A stretch of DNA of 64,000 nt from Coniferiporia sulphurascens. Lineage: Eukaryota > Basidiomycota > Agaricomycetes > Hymenochaetales > Hymenochaetaceae. The notes below the pieces were generated by a model. That model had not been told where the DNA came from, made no database searches, and saw nothing but the letters and a program-made list of their open reading frames with translations. Both the position numbers and the translations under genes were made by a program. The first letter of the stretch is position 1; each line of letters begins with the position of its first letter. Where the stretch lies: contig NBBA01000006.1 in NCBI GenBank assembly GCA_002794785.1, forward strand, positions 372,001 through 436,000. Direction: 5' to 3'. Of this stretch, positions 11,302 to 21,985 are shown one piece after another.

Positions 11302-12654
11302 CCATGCCTTTGTATGGAGTTGGCACTACAAAGAAGCGGGCAGATGGCCAAATGGTGGAAGTTTATGTAGTAGTCGGGTTCCACGAATATCCATGCAACT
11401 GTGTTAGTCACAAGTGTTGAGTACGGTATACATAACTTAGACAAGCCGACCTCATTTGCTCAGTCAAAACAAAAAAATCCCATTCTCGGAGTTCGCGGAA
11501 CGTCGACCACACATAGAAACCTCTATACACTCTGGATAATGCAGTATTTATACGACACGGATTCATCGCGATTCATTTCCACGCCCTTCATCCATACGGC
11601 TTACGAGACCAGGCGCTTCAAAGTCCTAACTAATGTGTCTGCTCGTACTCTCCTCTCAAAAACCTCCGCTCAGTCAGTTATTTGCTTGAGGGATTGCAGT
11701 AATGCACATATTTAGTGAACCCGAAAACACGATGGAACATTGTGAGTAAGAATACGATTTATTCGAGATTTTTCGTGAGCTTGAAAGCGTCTGCTTTGGT
11801 AACAAATGAGCGATGGTAAAAAAACCCATCGTAACATTTGAGACCATCGCACGAACGCCAAAGACGAATGATCTGCCCCTGCGCACACTAAACACTTCTG
11901 CTACGTAGCCGGCCTATAACACTTCTTTAAAAAGCTATCCGTGTCGCTAAGGACTGTCGTGGGTTTGCTGGAAGTCGATCAAACGAGCGCGATAAGGACC
12001 TTATGATTCTCACATTGAATGCGATTTACAGGAGGAACGACTCGGAGATCCGTTGATCTCAGGCTACTACTTGAATGTTAGGAGGTAACATGTATTGCTT
12101 CGGTCAACGAAACAATAGCACATGTTACTTATCACCCAGATTTAAGATCGGTAGGAAAAGAGGCGTGCCCTATTTACAAATGACGAAATAGAACAGCATC
12201 CACCAGGACAGAAGTAAATTGTACAATTATTGGATGAGAGAGACGGAGCAAACAGGACCAAACGGGACCAAATAAGGTTGTTCGTTCAACGATCGCAGAT
12301 TCAAACTCCGCAGCCTATCCTCAGCGTTTGTTTCCCTTGCTACCGTCCCGGTCTGTCCTACCTTCAATCTGCCCAATCCAGATCCTGGCTTAAGACATTC
12401 TGTGACAATCTCTTTCCTTGGTCGCCTCGAAAACATAAGTTCGCAGATACCGAGCTTACTTGTTGCTGGGGTGCAATAAGAGATATCGAGGGCGACCGAG
12501 GTGCTTTGAGCGCGAAACAATGTGCGTATAGCTCATTCTTCTCTTATTTTCCAAGTTTCTCACAACTTCTATTATTGTCGACTATGCAATCCGTATTAAT
12601 TGTATGCGCATACACAAAGCATTCTGGAGTGAGATTGCTCTATTTCTGAAAACC
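11302..12654. other. Intergenic, no supported gene
   Basis: The first 200 bp weakly resemble the 3' flanks of the other family units. The last part is the probable promoter and leader of the cyclin-like gene. Open frames near 12230-12650 on both strands have no convincing coding character. Confidence 0.4.
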
Positions 12655-14949
12655 ATGAATACGGCACTTGACGCGTTATCTGAACTTGACCCTCCGAACG
12701 TTTCTTCAGTACAAGCCCGGAGCATTGATTACGCTATGAAAATCCCCCAGCTTTCCTGTGACTGCTCAGCCGTCCACTCAACTGTCGCATTCTCACCATC
12801 AAGTACCTTTTTTCCGGCCCATTCCAGTCACTTTCCTCGAAATGCTCCTGACGACAGCCACGATGTAGCGCCGCAGCAGCCTATAATCTCGCCCAAAACT
12901 GATGAAGAACGAGACGGATCAAATCAAGACACGGAACCGGTGCCGTTCTCAAGCACACCAGACCTTGGATCTCGTGTCTCTACTGCTGGCTCTGAGTCGG
13001 GCTCTCAAGCTGTTGTAACTCCTCCGGGAGACAACTTTGTAAGTCTCTTGAATCGAAAACTTAAAGCTCTTGCAAACAGGGAGGAGAACATTGAGGGACA
13101 CTCAGAGACTTCGTCTGACTGTGTACAAAACGAGACGATCCTGAAGGAAAAATCTACCGACAAGCCTCATTCTCCGGTCGTGACTGCTTATTTTAATAAG
13201 CGTATATCTATTCCCGGTGACTCTGACTGGTGCCCAGTGCCAATACTACCTGTGAAAACAAATCCGGCGCCAAAGCGGAAGCGTGGTGATCCTCACTCAG
13301 GCTGCGACGCTGGAGTCGAGACCGATGCAGAATCAGACTCTGAAAATAGGCTCAATATCGATCGTAGTGGTGCTGTCGTCTCAAAGAAGCTCAAAGAGAC
13401 GTCTTTCTCATACTCTGTGACTATAACTGCCTCATCCCGCCGCGCGCATTCGCTTTCTGCCTGTGCTTCTTTCTCATCCTCATCCTCCTCGGTTGCAACA
13501 GAACCAGCTTCTCCCGTGAGCTCCGCTGTTCAAACTCAAAGAGTTAGGCCTATCCCAATTATTGCGCCGCCTGAATTCGTCTCAATTCCACGCCCACCAC
13601 TAACACCTGACGACGCAGCTGAGGCACGTCTTAGGATTTTACTCAAAAAAGATAAGACGTATAGGCATCTAGATGGGTTTGAAGAGGTCTTTAATCCCAT
13701 CTTTGACAAAGGTCTCACACAACAGAGTGTAGATTCATTCTTAGGAATCGATAGAACTTTCCGGAGGGAAGTTATACAATGGATGCTCCGTGTATGTTAT
13801 TTTCTTTTACTTCCATGGCTTGTTGACCTTTTCGGTCGGCCGATGTTTCAGGTCACCCCAAGTAAAAAACTGCGCGTGGCCGAGCTTCGCGATCAATTAC
13901 GAACCAGTCCCGAGACTCGGTTTCACGCAATTATGTTGTTCAGCCACTACTTTATGCGTGTTGGTGACGCGATGCCCATTGCGACCGAGAAGGAGACGCC
14001 TCTCATGACTCTCGGAAGGCAGCGTATCTCGTGGGACGTCGCTGTGAGCTGCCTCACACTAGCCGTCAAGGTAATATCATTCTACTTCACAACCAGTTTA
14101 CGCTAACTTTAGCTAAGTTCCAAAGGGATTTTCTCTCCCCACTAAACCCCATATATTCCCATGAATTCCTCGTTATCGCTCCACATCCAATGTCCCATGA
14201 CGATTTCGAGGTACGCAACCCAGGATTTTTCACGTATCGCACCATCGTAAACATTGGGTGCTATGGCGTCCACAGATCTCTCAAAAGGACGTACTTCAAG
14301 CGCTAGATTATCAGATCCGCGAGGTCACTCCGGGACCCTTCATGGAAGAGATCTGGAATAGTCTCCCCACATTGCGCAAACTCCTCGGCTTTACAGACGG
14401 ATGGGAAGTCGCGCAGATGAATGCCTGGCATAGGTTGAACGTTGCTGCCCTCGGTTAGTGTCTCGGATCTTGTCGGCAGTTTACTATCTCATATTACCTC
14501 GTAATTGTAGCGGGCGAGATGTTCCAGTTTTCGATATCGCTACTTTCTGCCGCAGCGCTCATTGAAGGCGGAATTGAAACGCTTATTGCGCTATATGAGT
14601 CTGACATGGAGTCTCAAGTGGGGCGCGAACTTACTGATGATGAGGAGATTAGTCTAGAGGATAAGGCGACGTTAGCTTTCGCCGGTGTCGTCGAGGATGT
14701 CAAGGATCTCATGGAAATTGCTGCGGTAATGTTCTGTACGGGTCGAATTCGACTGGTAACGGGCTGATCGTCTTCTCTATAGGAGGATATGAAATGTTGC
14801 AGGGACTGGATCCAACATATTATGCAAGTCAACGAAAGCTAAACGACAACCTCACGCTATCTCGTGCAACGTCCTCACGCTTAAAGCTAACTATACGAAT
14901 CCCGCTCTTACTTGATGGTCTCATTCGCTCACATCGTACATCACGGTGA
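12655..14949 (+). CDS. Cyclin-box domain protein
   Basis: Six exons: 12655-13791, 13852-14070, 14118-14210, 14276-14453, 14511-14725 and 14803-14949, all in phase. The start ATGAATACGG has A at -3. The first 330 residues are Ser/Thr/Pro-rich with a basic patch (PKRKRG), as in a disordered, possibly regulated, nuclear region. From about residue 370 a helical domain follows (VAELRDQLRTSPETRFHAIM, FSHYFMRVGD, SWDVAVSCLTLAVKFQRD, DVLQALDYQIREVTPGPFM), matching the helices of a cyclin box in length and order. The partner kinase cannot be read from sequence. The final intron has two possible acceptors: 14782 gives an early stop at 14842, while 14802 gives a more natural C-terminus to 14949. A further conserved-looking segment follows in a shifted frame. 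Confidence 0.7.
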
Positions 14950-14956
14950 ATAAGGT

Positions 14957-15253
14957 CTTAAGGCGTATCTTCAGGGACGGTACCCCGACCATACTCGAGT
15001 TGCTCCATTATTATTCCCCTCCGTTCTTCGTCTTGAACGTCTTCATCTACTCACCGCTTTCGCCACTGCCATCCATCGCCTTGCGCGCACATCCCTACGC
15101 AATTTTTCTGCCAAGCTCTCTGCGCACTTCATCCATAATCCTCGAATCGCCCGCTCAGACCCACTGCGTAAACTTACTCCTGAGGCGCAAAATATACTGT
15201 TTCTATCGTCTTCGCACAATAACGACATGTTGGCCCTGCAGTACAGTAACTGA
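14957..15253 (+). pseudogene. Out-of-frame C-terminal segment of the cyclin-like gene
   Basis: Right after the stop at 14949 a different frame reads as plausible protein to the TGA at 15251-15253: AYLQGRYPDHTRV, then LERLHLLTAFATAIHRLART, SLRNFSAKLSAHFIHNP, SDPLRKLTPEAQNILFLSSS. It begins within a few bases of the upstream stop and no intron with acceptable length and phase joins them. I read it as the true C-terminus displaced by one or two small indels, or a sequencing error. The weaker alternative is a chance ORF. Confidence 0.45.
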
Positions 15254-15669
15254 TGCCTAATAATTAGTGAGAGCTTTCTTACCTGAGGATAATCTGCGGG
15301 AAGCCCGTGTTAGGCCCTCCTGTATTTCTTTTGCCACTGCTTATTTCTTTTATAATAAAGCGCACTTGCAGACCGTACACGCAATCCGTCGCGATTGGTG
15401 ACATCATATTTGTGGTGGTTAATCACCATGAAAATCATCGTCGATCGTGATCGACGTGCAGGGCAAGCATTAAATAGGACTCAACGATAGTGTACAGGGG
15501 GCAGGGCTAGTCAATAAGACAAGATAAAGTACGGGAATTAACAGCTTAACAGGTTCCCTCTACATTTCAACAGAGGGACAGCCAGCCAGCCCGTTAAATA
15601 TATGTAATCTGCACGGAAGGTAACCAAAGGAACGCGGAGTAGATGCGAAGACAGCCGGATGGCGGGTTC
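15254..15669. other. Convergent 3' intergenic region
   Basis: Lies between the end of the cyclin-like gene (plus) and the end of the membrane-protein gene (minus). No gene, structured repeat or RNA is recognised. Confidence 0.4.
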
Positions 15670-17376
15670 TCATTCAGCAACGCCGAAGTACACATCGTCG
15701 TCATCGCCCTCATCCTCATCGTGGTGGTGGTGGTGGGTCACCGTACTCTTCCTGAATGGGTTGTTGAAACTCTCAGGGAACGCGGACTCTGGTCTGGTGG
15801 CTGCTGCAGACACTGGTTCATTCCCGGACACTACGCCGTTCGGTGAGTACAGGATTCTCGACGTTCTTGGACTCGAAACGGGACCAGCGCCGATGACAGG
15901 CATCGGGAACGTTACAGGCGAAGGCGTGCCAGGCGGTGAGAACATGATGCTTCCGCCAGTGCGACGGCGCTCTGCGTATACACGCATCATCTCATCTGGA
16001 GACATTGCATCTGCGAGCGGTGGTTGAACAGCCATTTCGCTGGGTATCGGAGACTGAGTAGCAAGGGCGGGTATCGGCATCGTAATCGACATGGGAAACA
16101 CTGGATCCACCGGCGAGCTGCTCGTCATAAGCGTCGTGCTCAGCTCAGACATGGCCTCACCAAGCGAGAGACGTGGCACGGAATCGTCATTCATTTCGCT
16201 CATGCGCACGCGAATTTCATCCGCACTAAGATCGTGCGCACCCTCGCGCTGTGTCGGGCTTACTACGCCACTGCCGTTCTCCTCGCTGTCAGACCCAGCG
16301 CCCGCTTCGCCGTCGGGAACATACTCAGAAAGGCGCGAGATTGCCGGGACAGGGGGGATATACGCCGAGTGGAATGCACGGGACATAACTCCGGATCGGC
16401 GGGATTCGGCTGAAGGACGGGCGCACGGAGCTAGCCCATCGCCGACAGATACACGAGAGAAGCGCGTATCGGCTGCAAACGATACACGAGATACACGGCC
16501 AGCACCGCCCGCCATGGAGGGTATAGGGCCACGTGGGCCAACGCCGGTGGTGCGAATTTGCGCCATCTCTGGCTGCGTTATGGACCCGTCGGCTGCGAAT
16601 GCGCTGGAATGGCGAGGAACACCAACGTTTGCGGTGCCTGGTCCAGCCCACACGGAACTCCTGTTGGGATCCATCATGCTCGCTCGAATGGCGGCTTCCG
16701 CTCCCTTCGCACTCATGGATCTCCAGTCGACAGATACCACCGACATGCGCTTGTCAACAGCTTCACTCCACCTCTTGCGCTTTACCGCCTCGCGTGCGCG
16801 AGAATACTTGATGTAGATTCCGAGTGCGACACCAATAACGATAAGCGGGATGAGCACGGCAGCTGCAACGGCACCCTTCGACAGTCCGCCACTCTTTGTA
16901 TTCAGATTATTAACTTGAGTGACGTTCGAATCCGTCGAGGATACGGTCCCTATATCATCTGCATCCGGACTACCAGCCTCAGACGCATTGTAGTTCGCAG
17001 TCCATATGGGACCGGCTGGGAGTGTGGCGAGGAAAGCCGGAGTACCAGCGTCCACAATATTTAGCTGGAGATTAACAGACGATGTCGAGTTCCACCACTT
17101 CGGCTTCAAAGTGGTCTGCAAAAGTCGGCACGTTAATGCAATGGAGACTCAGAAGCATAAGGCGCACGCAAAAGACACTCACATTATAGCTCCCCAAAGA
17201 AAAGTCTACATTATGAAACATTTGGACTAGCGTGGATTGCTGGTAAGGGGCGTAGAGGTAAATGTCCGCTGTAGTGACATTCAAACAGCTGCTATCCCAA
17301 GCGAAGGTAACGGGATTGCTAGTGTCGATCTCTTCTCCAGACGAGGGAGAAACAATAAAGCCGCCAGTTGAGCAAG
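15670..17376 (-). CDS. Single-pass membrane protein with KRE9/KNH-like ectodomain (first exon unresolved)
   Basis: Two exons are clear: 17183-17376 and 15670-17115, joined by an intron with GTGAGT and TTGCAG ends in phase 0. The ectodomain reads CSTGGFIVSPSSGEEI, NPVTFAWDSSC, then NVTTADIYLYAP and NFTT-like glycosylation sites. This is the layout of Ser/Thr-rich cell-wall proteins related to KRE9/KNH1. A 22-residue membrane segment (AVAAAVLIPLIVIGVALGIY) is followed by basic residues (KYSRAREAVKRKRW) and a roughly 370-residue Ser/Pro-rich cytoplasmic tail ending in His5 and an acidic run. The architecture suggests a surface sensor or wall-linked protein; that role is inference. A first exon with the signal peptide must lie at 17377-17520, but no candidate start there gives a convincing signal sequence in phase. 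Confidence 0.65.
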
Positions 17377-17529
17377 CTGTAGTAATTTATTAGTTTCTTT
17401 GTACGACAGTATGGCAATGGAGTCGAAAACGCACAATCCCGCCTGACCCTACTCTTATGAACATTTCCAGCAGCGCCCACATGACCTACGCGGAAGCTAA
17501 GCGACCCCCGACTCATTGTGTCGATTATG

Positions 17530-18225
17530 GGTGGTAAAAAGGAGTGTGGTGACCAAGGACGGCCAGAGTGAAAAAGAAGGGAGAAGGAGGGGGAGACCGT
17601 AGCTAAGCCCAGCAGTAGCGTTTAAGATGACTGTCGAAAGCAAATGCAATTAGCGGAGTGCGGACTGGCGTTGCCGCGTGAGAAATTCGAGCTCCGTTTC
17701 GACGCGTCGGTCAAGCGCTCACAAGCGATCGTCAACTACAAACTCCGAGTCTTCGTTTTTGTATTGAGATTTGTTGACCCGCAAGAGCCTATATATACGC
17801 TCTAGTATAGCAAACGTAGACCCCACCATACACAGTGTGGCGGTGCATTTGAGTAATTCCAATACTCGCACTAAATTATGGCCGTCTTAAAAGCCACCCA
17901 GCGGCCTACCAAACACCTTACTTTGCGCAAAGGACGGGGCTCAGTGCGCGTGTAGCTTCACCGGCATTTTTACACGCATTTACAGTAATCGGGAATGACA
18001 GATTTCCGAAAAGGAAAGTAGTGATCAGGCCAAGAACATCAGATATTCTGCCAGATGGCTGTTAACTAAATACCGCTTAAAGTTGAAGTCTATATAAAAT
18101 GCCATCCGCCTTGTGGCTTGGGGCTTTTTGACAGACCCGGCGCGTTCGGATTTACTCATAACCTAAGTGGTTAGCGACCGGGATAATTGCAGCTCCGGAA
18201 ATCCGCATTTCTAAAGTTGAATTTA
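17530..18225. other. Intergenic between two minus-strand genes
   Basis: Contains the probable promoter of the membrane-protein gene. On the minus strand, 17530-17600 is CT-rich, as expected just upstream of a basidiomycete start. No gene is seen in the rest. Confidence 0.4.
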
Positions 18226-21200
18226 TTAGGTGGATGCACGATCAATAAGGACGTGCAGTCGCCCTGGGGGCATGCCCACCAATACTCCTACCGCAAAAAT
18301 CAAAGAAAGGTCCACGAACACAAGACATATTGCCGCACTAAAAACGCGCGGTGCAAGCACACTCCACAGCATAGGGTGTTCGCGGAGCCACATTGCGCTT
18401 GCCGCGCTGCTGAATAGAAGAAGGGCATAGCACAGCATCACCCCAATTGCCGCGCGCATACTGCTGGCCGCCATGCCCGCCCCAGGGTCGGCGCCGGCAG
18501 TGTAGGGCCGTTTCCAGCAAGCGATGAGAGGTGCTGCGAACGCGAACACGATCGGCGGACCAAACGTGTTTAGGAAAAGTGCAATGCGTGATGCGGGGTA
18601 CGCGACAACTGGTGTAAGTAGAAATGCGGATTTCAGCTGTAGGGAGGAGATGGTCGTCTGGTGTCCCGTAGCATGGAATGCTAGAATGCCAAGTTGCGCG
18701 AGTGGCACTAACTGATCAAACGTAAAGGACGCGTCCGTGATCCTCTTGAGTACGGTAGAGGGTTTTGGGATTGAAGATGTTGCGTCAAACGCCCGTGCAA
18801 TCCGAACGCTATTGGTCACCTCGAGGTGGGACAGTAATGCGACAACACCCAGAGCGAGAACGATTTGGCTAGTTAACTGTGACGTCAAATAAACCAGTGC
18901 AAACCCAACGCTCCAGAGAAGCGTGAATGACAGGCCGCACGGGTTCGGGTCAACAACAGCAGTGGCGTCTGACCCTTCATCTGCCGTTTTCGATGAGGGG
19001 CCGAAAATATCCAAGCGCAACGGGTTAAACCACCAGAATGCGGTTCCCCCGACCAACAAACCGAAAAAGGTGCAACGAGCTAAGACAGTCCGCGCAATTC
19101 GAATAAGTGGCGCCTTATCCGCTCCTAATGTCTGTGATATCTCCATCCATTCGAGGATCCAGAAAATGCTGCTGGCGGTGAGAGCAGGGCGGAGAACATA
19201 TGCCAGAAAGTTTGTTACAGTATCTTTGTCCGGAGTATGTATGGCAAGGAAGCGGCCAATGATTGAGGGAAGAATTAGTGAGGTAGGAAGTGAGAGTATG
19301 ATCGCAAATGTCGGTGGCAATGACGATGTCGACGATGAATAGAAAGTAACATTGCAATGAGGTTGTTGTTCTTCCCGACACACAGTACTCAGCGCCATTA
19401 GGCGCACGCACAAGGCAAACAGGACCGAGGACAACAGGATCTGTCGGCGAAGGCGCTCACTGTGAGAAGCTAGGCCAGTACGAACCGCTGGTATTACGCT
19501 CGTGATTAGTAGGAATGGAACGATATGATCTTCCCAGAAAGTGAAGGAGATAGACAGCAAACATACTGCGTGTAGGAGGGGTGATAATGGGATGGAAGCG
19601 ACCGATGGCAGTCTGAATGTTGGAACTGCATCCAGGAGGAACGTCGCGCATGATGATATAGATGCACTCATTAGTAATATATCAATCAAGTCAATACCCC
19701 AAAGAAATTGGCCAAACGTGTAATGAACTATAAGACCGACAGCGACACCCGCACCAGTATATCGGATGGCCTTGTTAAAACATTTACTCGCCCACCCTTC
19801 CAAGTCCGTGACACCGCCGAGACAACTATAAGTGATAGCGACGACGACGACGGACAAGCCAAGAATAATTAAGCCGATGGACATCCTTAAGACATTGAAC
19901 CGTGCCCAATGCGAACGGCACGTCTTTAGTATAGAGCGCATGTAAGCGACGTGCGTAGCTAAATTGGTATCGATACCCTTATGGTGACCGATTTCCTTCC
20001 AAGAACTTGAAGCTTCCAGTGAGGACAATGCTGCACGAAGCTTGCTTCCATGGGGACTTGAGCGATATACGTTTATGTATCGTCTTATCTGCTCAGTGTT
20101 GGCGTTCACTGCGAAGTCCAGCGCTAGTCCATGTTCATTAGTCTCCCGCGCGAACAGTTCTGGAATGACAGAGCCGAGATTGTTGAAAGGAATGGGGAGA
20201 CCCAGAAGGAGCGAAAGCGATGGAACAATATCCGTTTGCTGGACCCAACGATGTGCCACAGAGGCTCCCGGATAAATCAATTTGGGAAGGATTTCGGATG
20301 GTATGGCTTTTACAGTATTACTGTCTTGCAGAGGGATTCCCTTGCTGTAGATCCACATTGCCGCCGATGTCTGAAAGATATCATCACTTCCGTGATTTCC
20401 CGCCCTATCCATCCCATGGTCTCCAAGCACGACGAGGAGCGTATCATCCTCCAAAAGATCCACGACACGGCGCAGAACGTTATCCATCTGTAGAAGCTTC
20501 TCTTTCATGGTGAAGTGATCAGGACCAGCACGGTGGGCAGCATGATCGATTCCAAGGAAGTGTCCGACAATTACATCCCAAGGGCCCGACTTGTCTTCCA
20601 GGAGCTGGAAAAGGTTCCTAATTATATTATTATCGCCCGTGTGAAGGTCTTCGACGTTGAGAGGGTCTTCAGGATGAGCCATATTAGGAGAAAAGAGTGT
20701 TGGGAACACTGTAAGCCATGTACTATCTCCCAAGAATGCAACCTTTAGTCGATCAGTAACTAATCTCAAGTACACACATAGGCCAATGCTCACTCGTTTC
20801 CTTGCCTTGTATAGCTGGTAAATAATCGAATCTCCTTCGGCCAAAGACCCTTCGAAACTCGACTTTACCTCGACAAACGTTGGAAGTGAACCAGTCGTGA
20901 TACTCTTGATACGCTGTAGAGTAGTAGTAGGTGGGTCCGCGTATGAATTGTACAGAAACGAACGCTCCGGTTCTTGAGCGGAAAGCTCCCGCGGAAGCGT
21001 CAGCACATTGTGATAGAAGGGCGAGTTTGGCGCGGGCGGGTCTGGAGAAATCAAGTCAAAACGAAGGGCATCGACGACGAGGAAAACGAGTCGTTTATGC
21101 GTGGGAGGCAGAGTGCAACCACCTTCCGCGCATGAGCTGATATTCGGCAGAACCATTCGACTGAGCAAGAAACCTCTTGTGAAGAGAAATAAACCCGCTA

Positions 21201-21312
21201 GGTGAACTAGGAGTATCCAACATAGGATCGAAAGCGCGATAGTAACAGGGCCATTCGCCCTCCAGTTATGAGTCCGCTTTGATAGTGGTTTGTACTTGCT
21301 GGACTTTTCCAT
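18226..21312 (-). CDS. GPI13: GPI ethanolamine phosphate transferase 3
   Basis: Transfers ethanolamine phosphate to the third mannose of the GPI anchor precursor in the ER (PIG-O/Gpi13 family). It is an N-terminal type-II membrane anchor (ALSILCWILLVHLAGLFLF) followed by a lumenal alkaline-phosphatase-fold domain. Metal-site motifs are visible: VFLVVDALRFD, the TTTLQRIKSITTGSLPTF segment, GHFLGIDHAAHRAGPDH and VVLGDHGMDRAGNHGSDD. A long C-terminal half carries about a dozen hydrophobic helices. Residues read as intron in an otherwise conserved region identify a 51-nt intron at 20743-20793 (GTGAGC donor, AAAG acceptor). It is divisible by three and has no stop. Removing it gives 1011 aa, normal for the family. 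ATG at 21312 precedes the N-terminal anchor directly. Confidence 0.93.
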   Translation of the reverse strand: MEKSSKYKPLSKRTHNWRANGPVTIALSILCWILLVHLAGLFLFTRGFLLSRMVLPNISSCAEGGCTLPPTHKRLVFLVVDALRFDLISPDPPAPNSPFYHNVLTLPRELSAQEPERSFLYNSYADPPTTTLQRIKSITTGSLPTFVEVKSSFEGSLAEGDSIIYQLYKARKRVSIGLCVYLRLVTDRLKVAFLGDSTWLTVFPTLFSPNMAHPEDPLNVEDLHTGDNNIIRNLFQLLEDKSGPWDVIVGHFLGIDHAAHRAGPDHFTMKEKLLQMDNVLRRVVDLLEDDTLLVVLGDHGMDRAGNHGSDDIFQTSAAMWIYSKGIPLQDSNTVKAIPSEILPKLIYPGASVAHRWVQQTDIVPSLSLLLGLPIPFNNLGSVIPELFARETNEHGLALDFAVNANTEQIRRYINVYRSSPHGSKLRAALSSLEASSSWKEIGHHKGIDTNLATHVAYMRSILKTCRSHWARFNVLRMSIGLIILGLSVVVVAITYSCLGGVTDLEGWASKCFNKAIRYTGAGVAVGLIVHYTFGQFLWGIDLIDILLMSASISSCATFLLDAVPTFRLPSVASIPLSPLLHAVCLLSISFTFWEDHIVPFLLITSVIPAVRTGLASHSERLRRQILLSSVLFALCVRLMALSTVCREEQQPHCNVTFYSSSTSSLPPTFAIILSLPTSLILPSIIGRFLAIHTPDKDTVTNFLAYVLRPALTASSIFWILEWMEISQTLGADKAPLIRIARTVLARCTFFGLLVGGTAFWWFNPLRLDIFGPSSKTADEGSDATAVVDPNPCGLSFTLLWSVGFALVYLTSQLTSQIVLALGVVALLSHLEVTNSVRIARAFDATSSIPKPSTVLKRITDASFTFDQLVPLAQLGILAFHATGHQTTISSLQLKSAFLLTPVVAYPASRIALFLNTFGPPIVFAFAAPLIACWKRPYTAGADPGAGMAASSMRAAIGVMLCYALLLFSSAASAMWLREHPMLWSVLAPRVFSAAICLVFVDLSLIFAVGVLVGMPPGRLHVLIDRAST

Positions 21313-21985
21313 ACTAGTCTTTCAGACGTAGCTGCTTTACGAACAAGTACTGGGGGTGGACAACACACCCAGTTCGTAGGACACGGGCATACTGACTCCT
21401 GAGTCCTGAGGCCGCTGGGTACAAAAACCCTTGTATAGATAGGGATAAAGCCCGGGGAGGCACTTGATGTTCCCCCTGGTGTGGAATCATGATGTTGAGC
21501 GGCTTGGCATGGAATAAGCTGACCGCCCGTCCAGGAATAAGTCTTGAATATCCAAATTTGTTAACCGAAAAATCCGAGCATCGGCTAAATGAACTCAAGC
21601 AGTACCGTGGGACAGGTCGCAATTCATTCACTCCAAAACCCCCGACGTTGTTATCTCAAACTCAAACTTCTTTTTTTCGTATACAGTACATCTCTTCAAG
21701 ACTTTTACCAGTGTTAATGGAATTGCGTTTTTTTGCGACCGTGGGGGCCGGTATAGAGGATACCCCGCGAAGACAAGGTTCACCTAGAAAGTCTTTCTGA
21801 ACGCAGTTATCACCCGCTTCGGATTTATGTCGGATGCAGAACACGATGCACGAGGGCCGAGGCACAGTCCGTTAACTGATCGGTCTCGCCTTTTAAAAAA
21901 AAACCACGGTGCGCGCATATCGGAATTCGGGCTGGTTTCAAACAAAATATAGTACACCCATGACTATCCAACGAAAGGCGTCCAA
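21313..21985. other. Upstream region of GPI13
   Basis: Promoter and leader of GPI13 plus the 3' flank of NUP84, both on the minus strand. The open frames here have no coding signal. Confidence 0.45.

Noticed and set aside
15659..17064. Several plus-strand open frames
   Set aside because: They overlap the long minus-strand exon of the membrane protein and lack any domain.
21314..21631. Minus-strand open frame upstream of GPI13
   Set aside because: No family resemblance and it lies in the promoter/leader position of GPI13.
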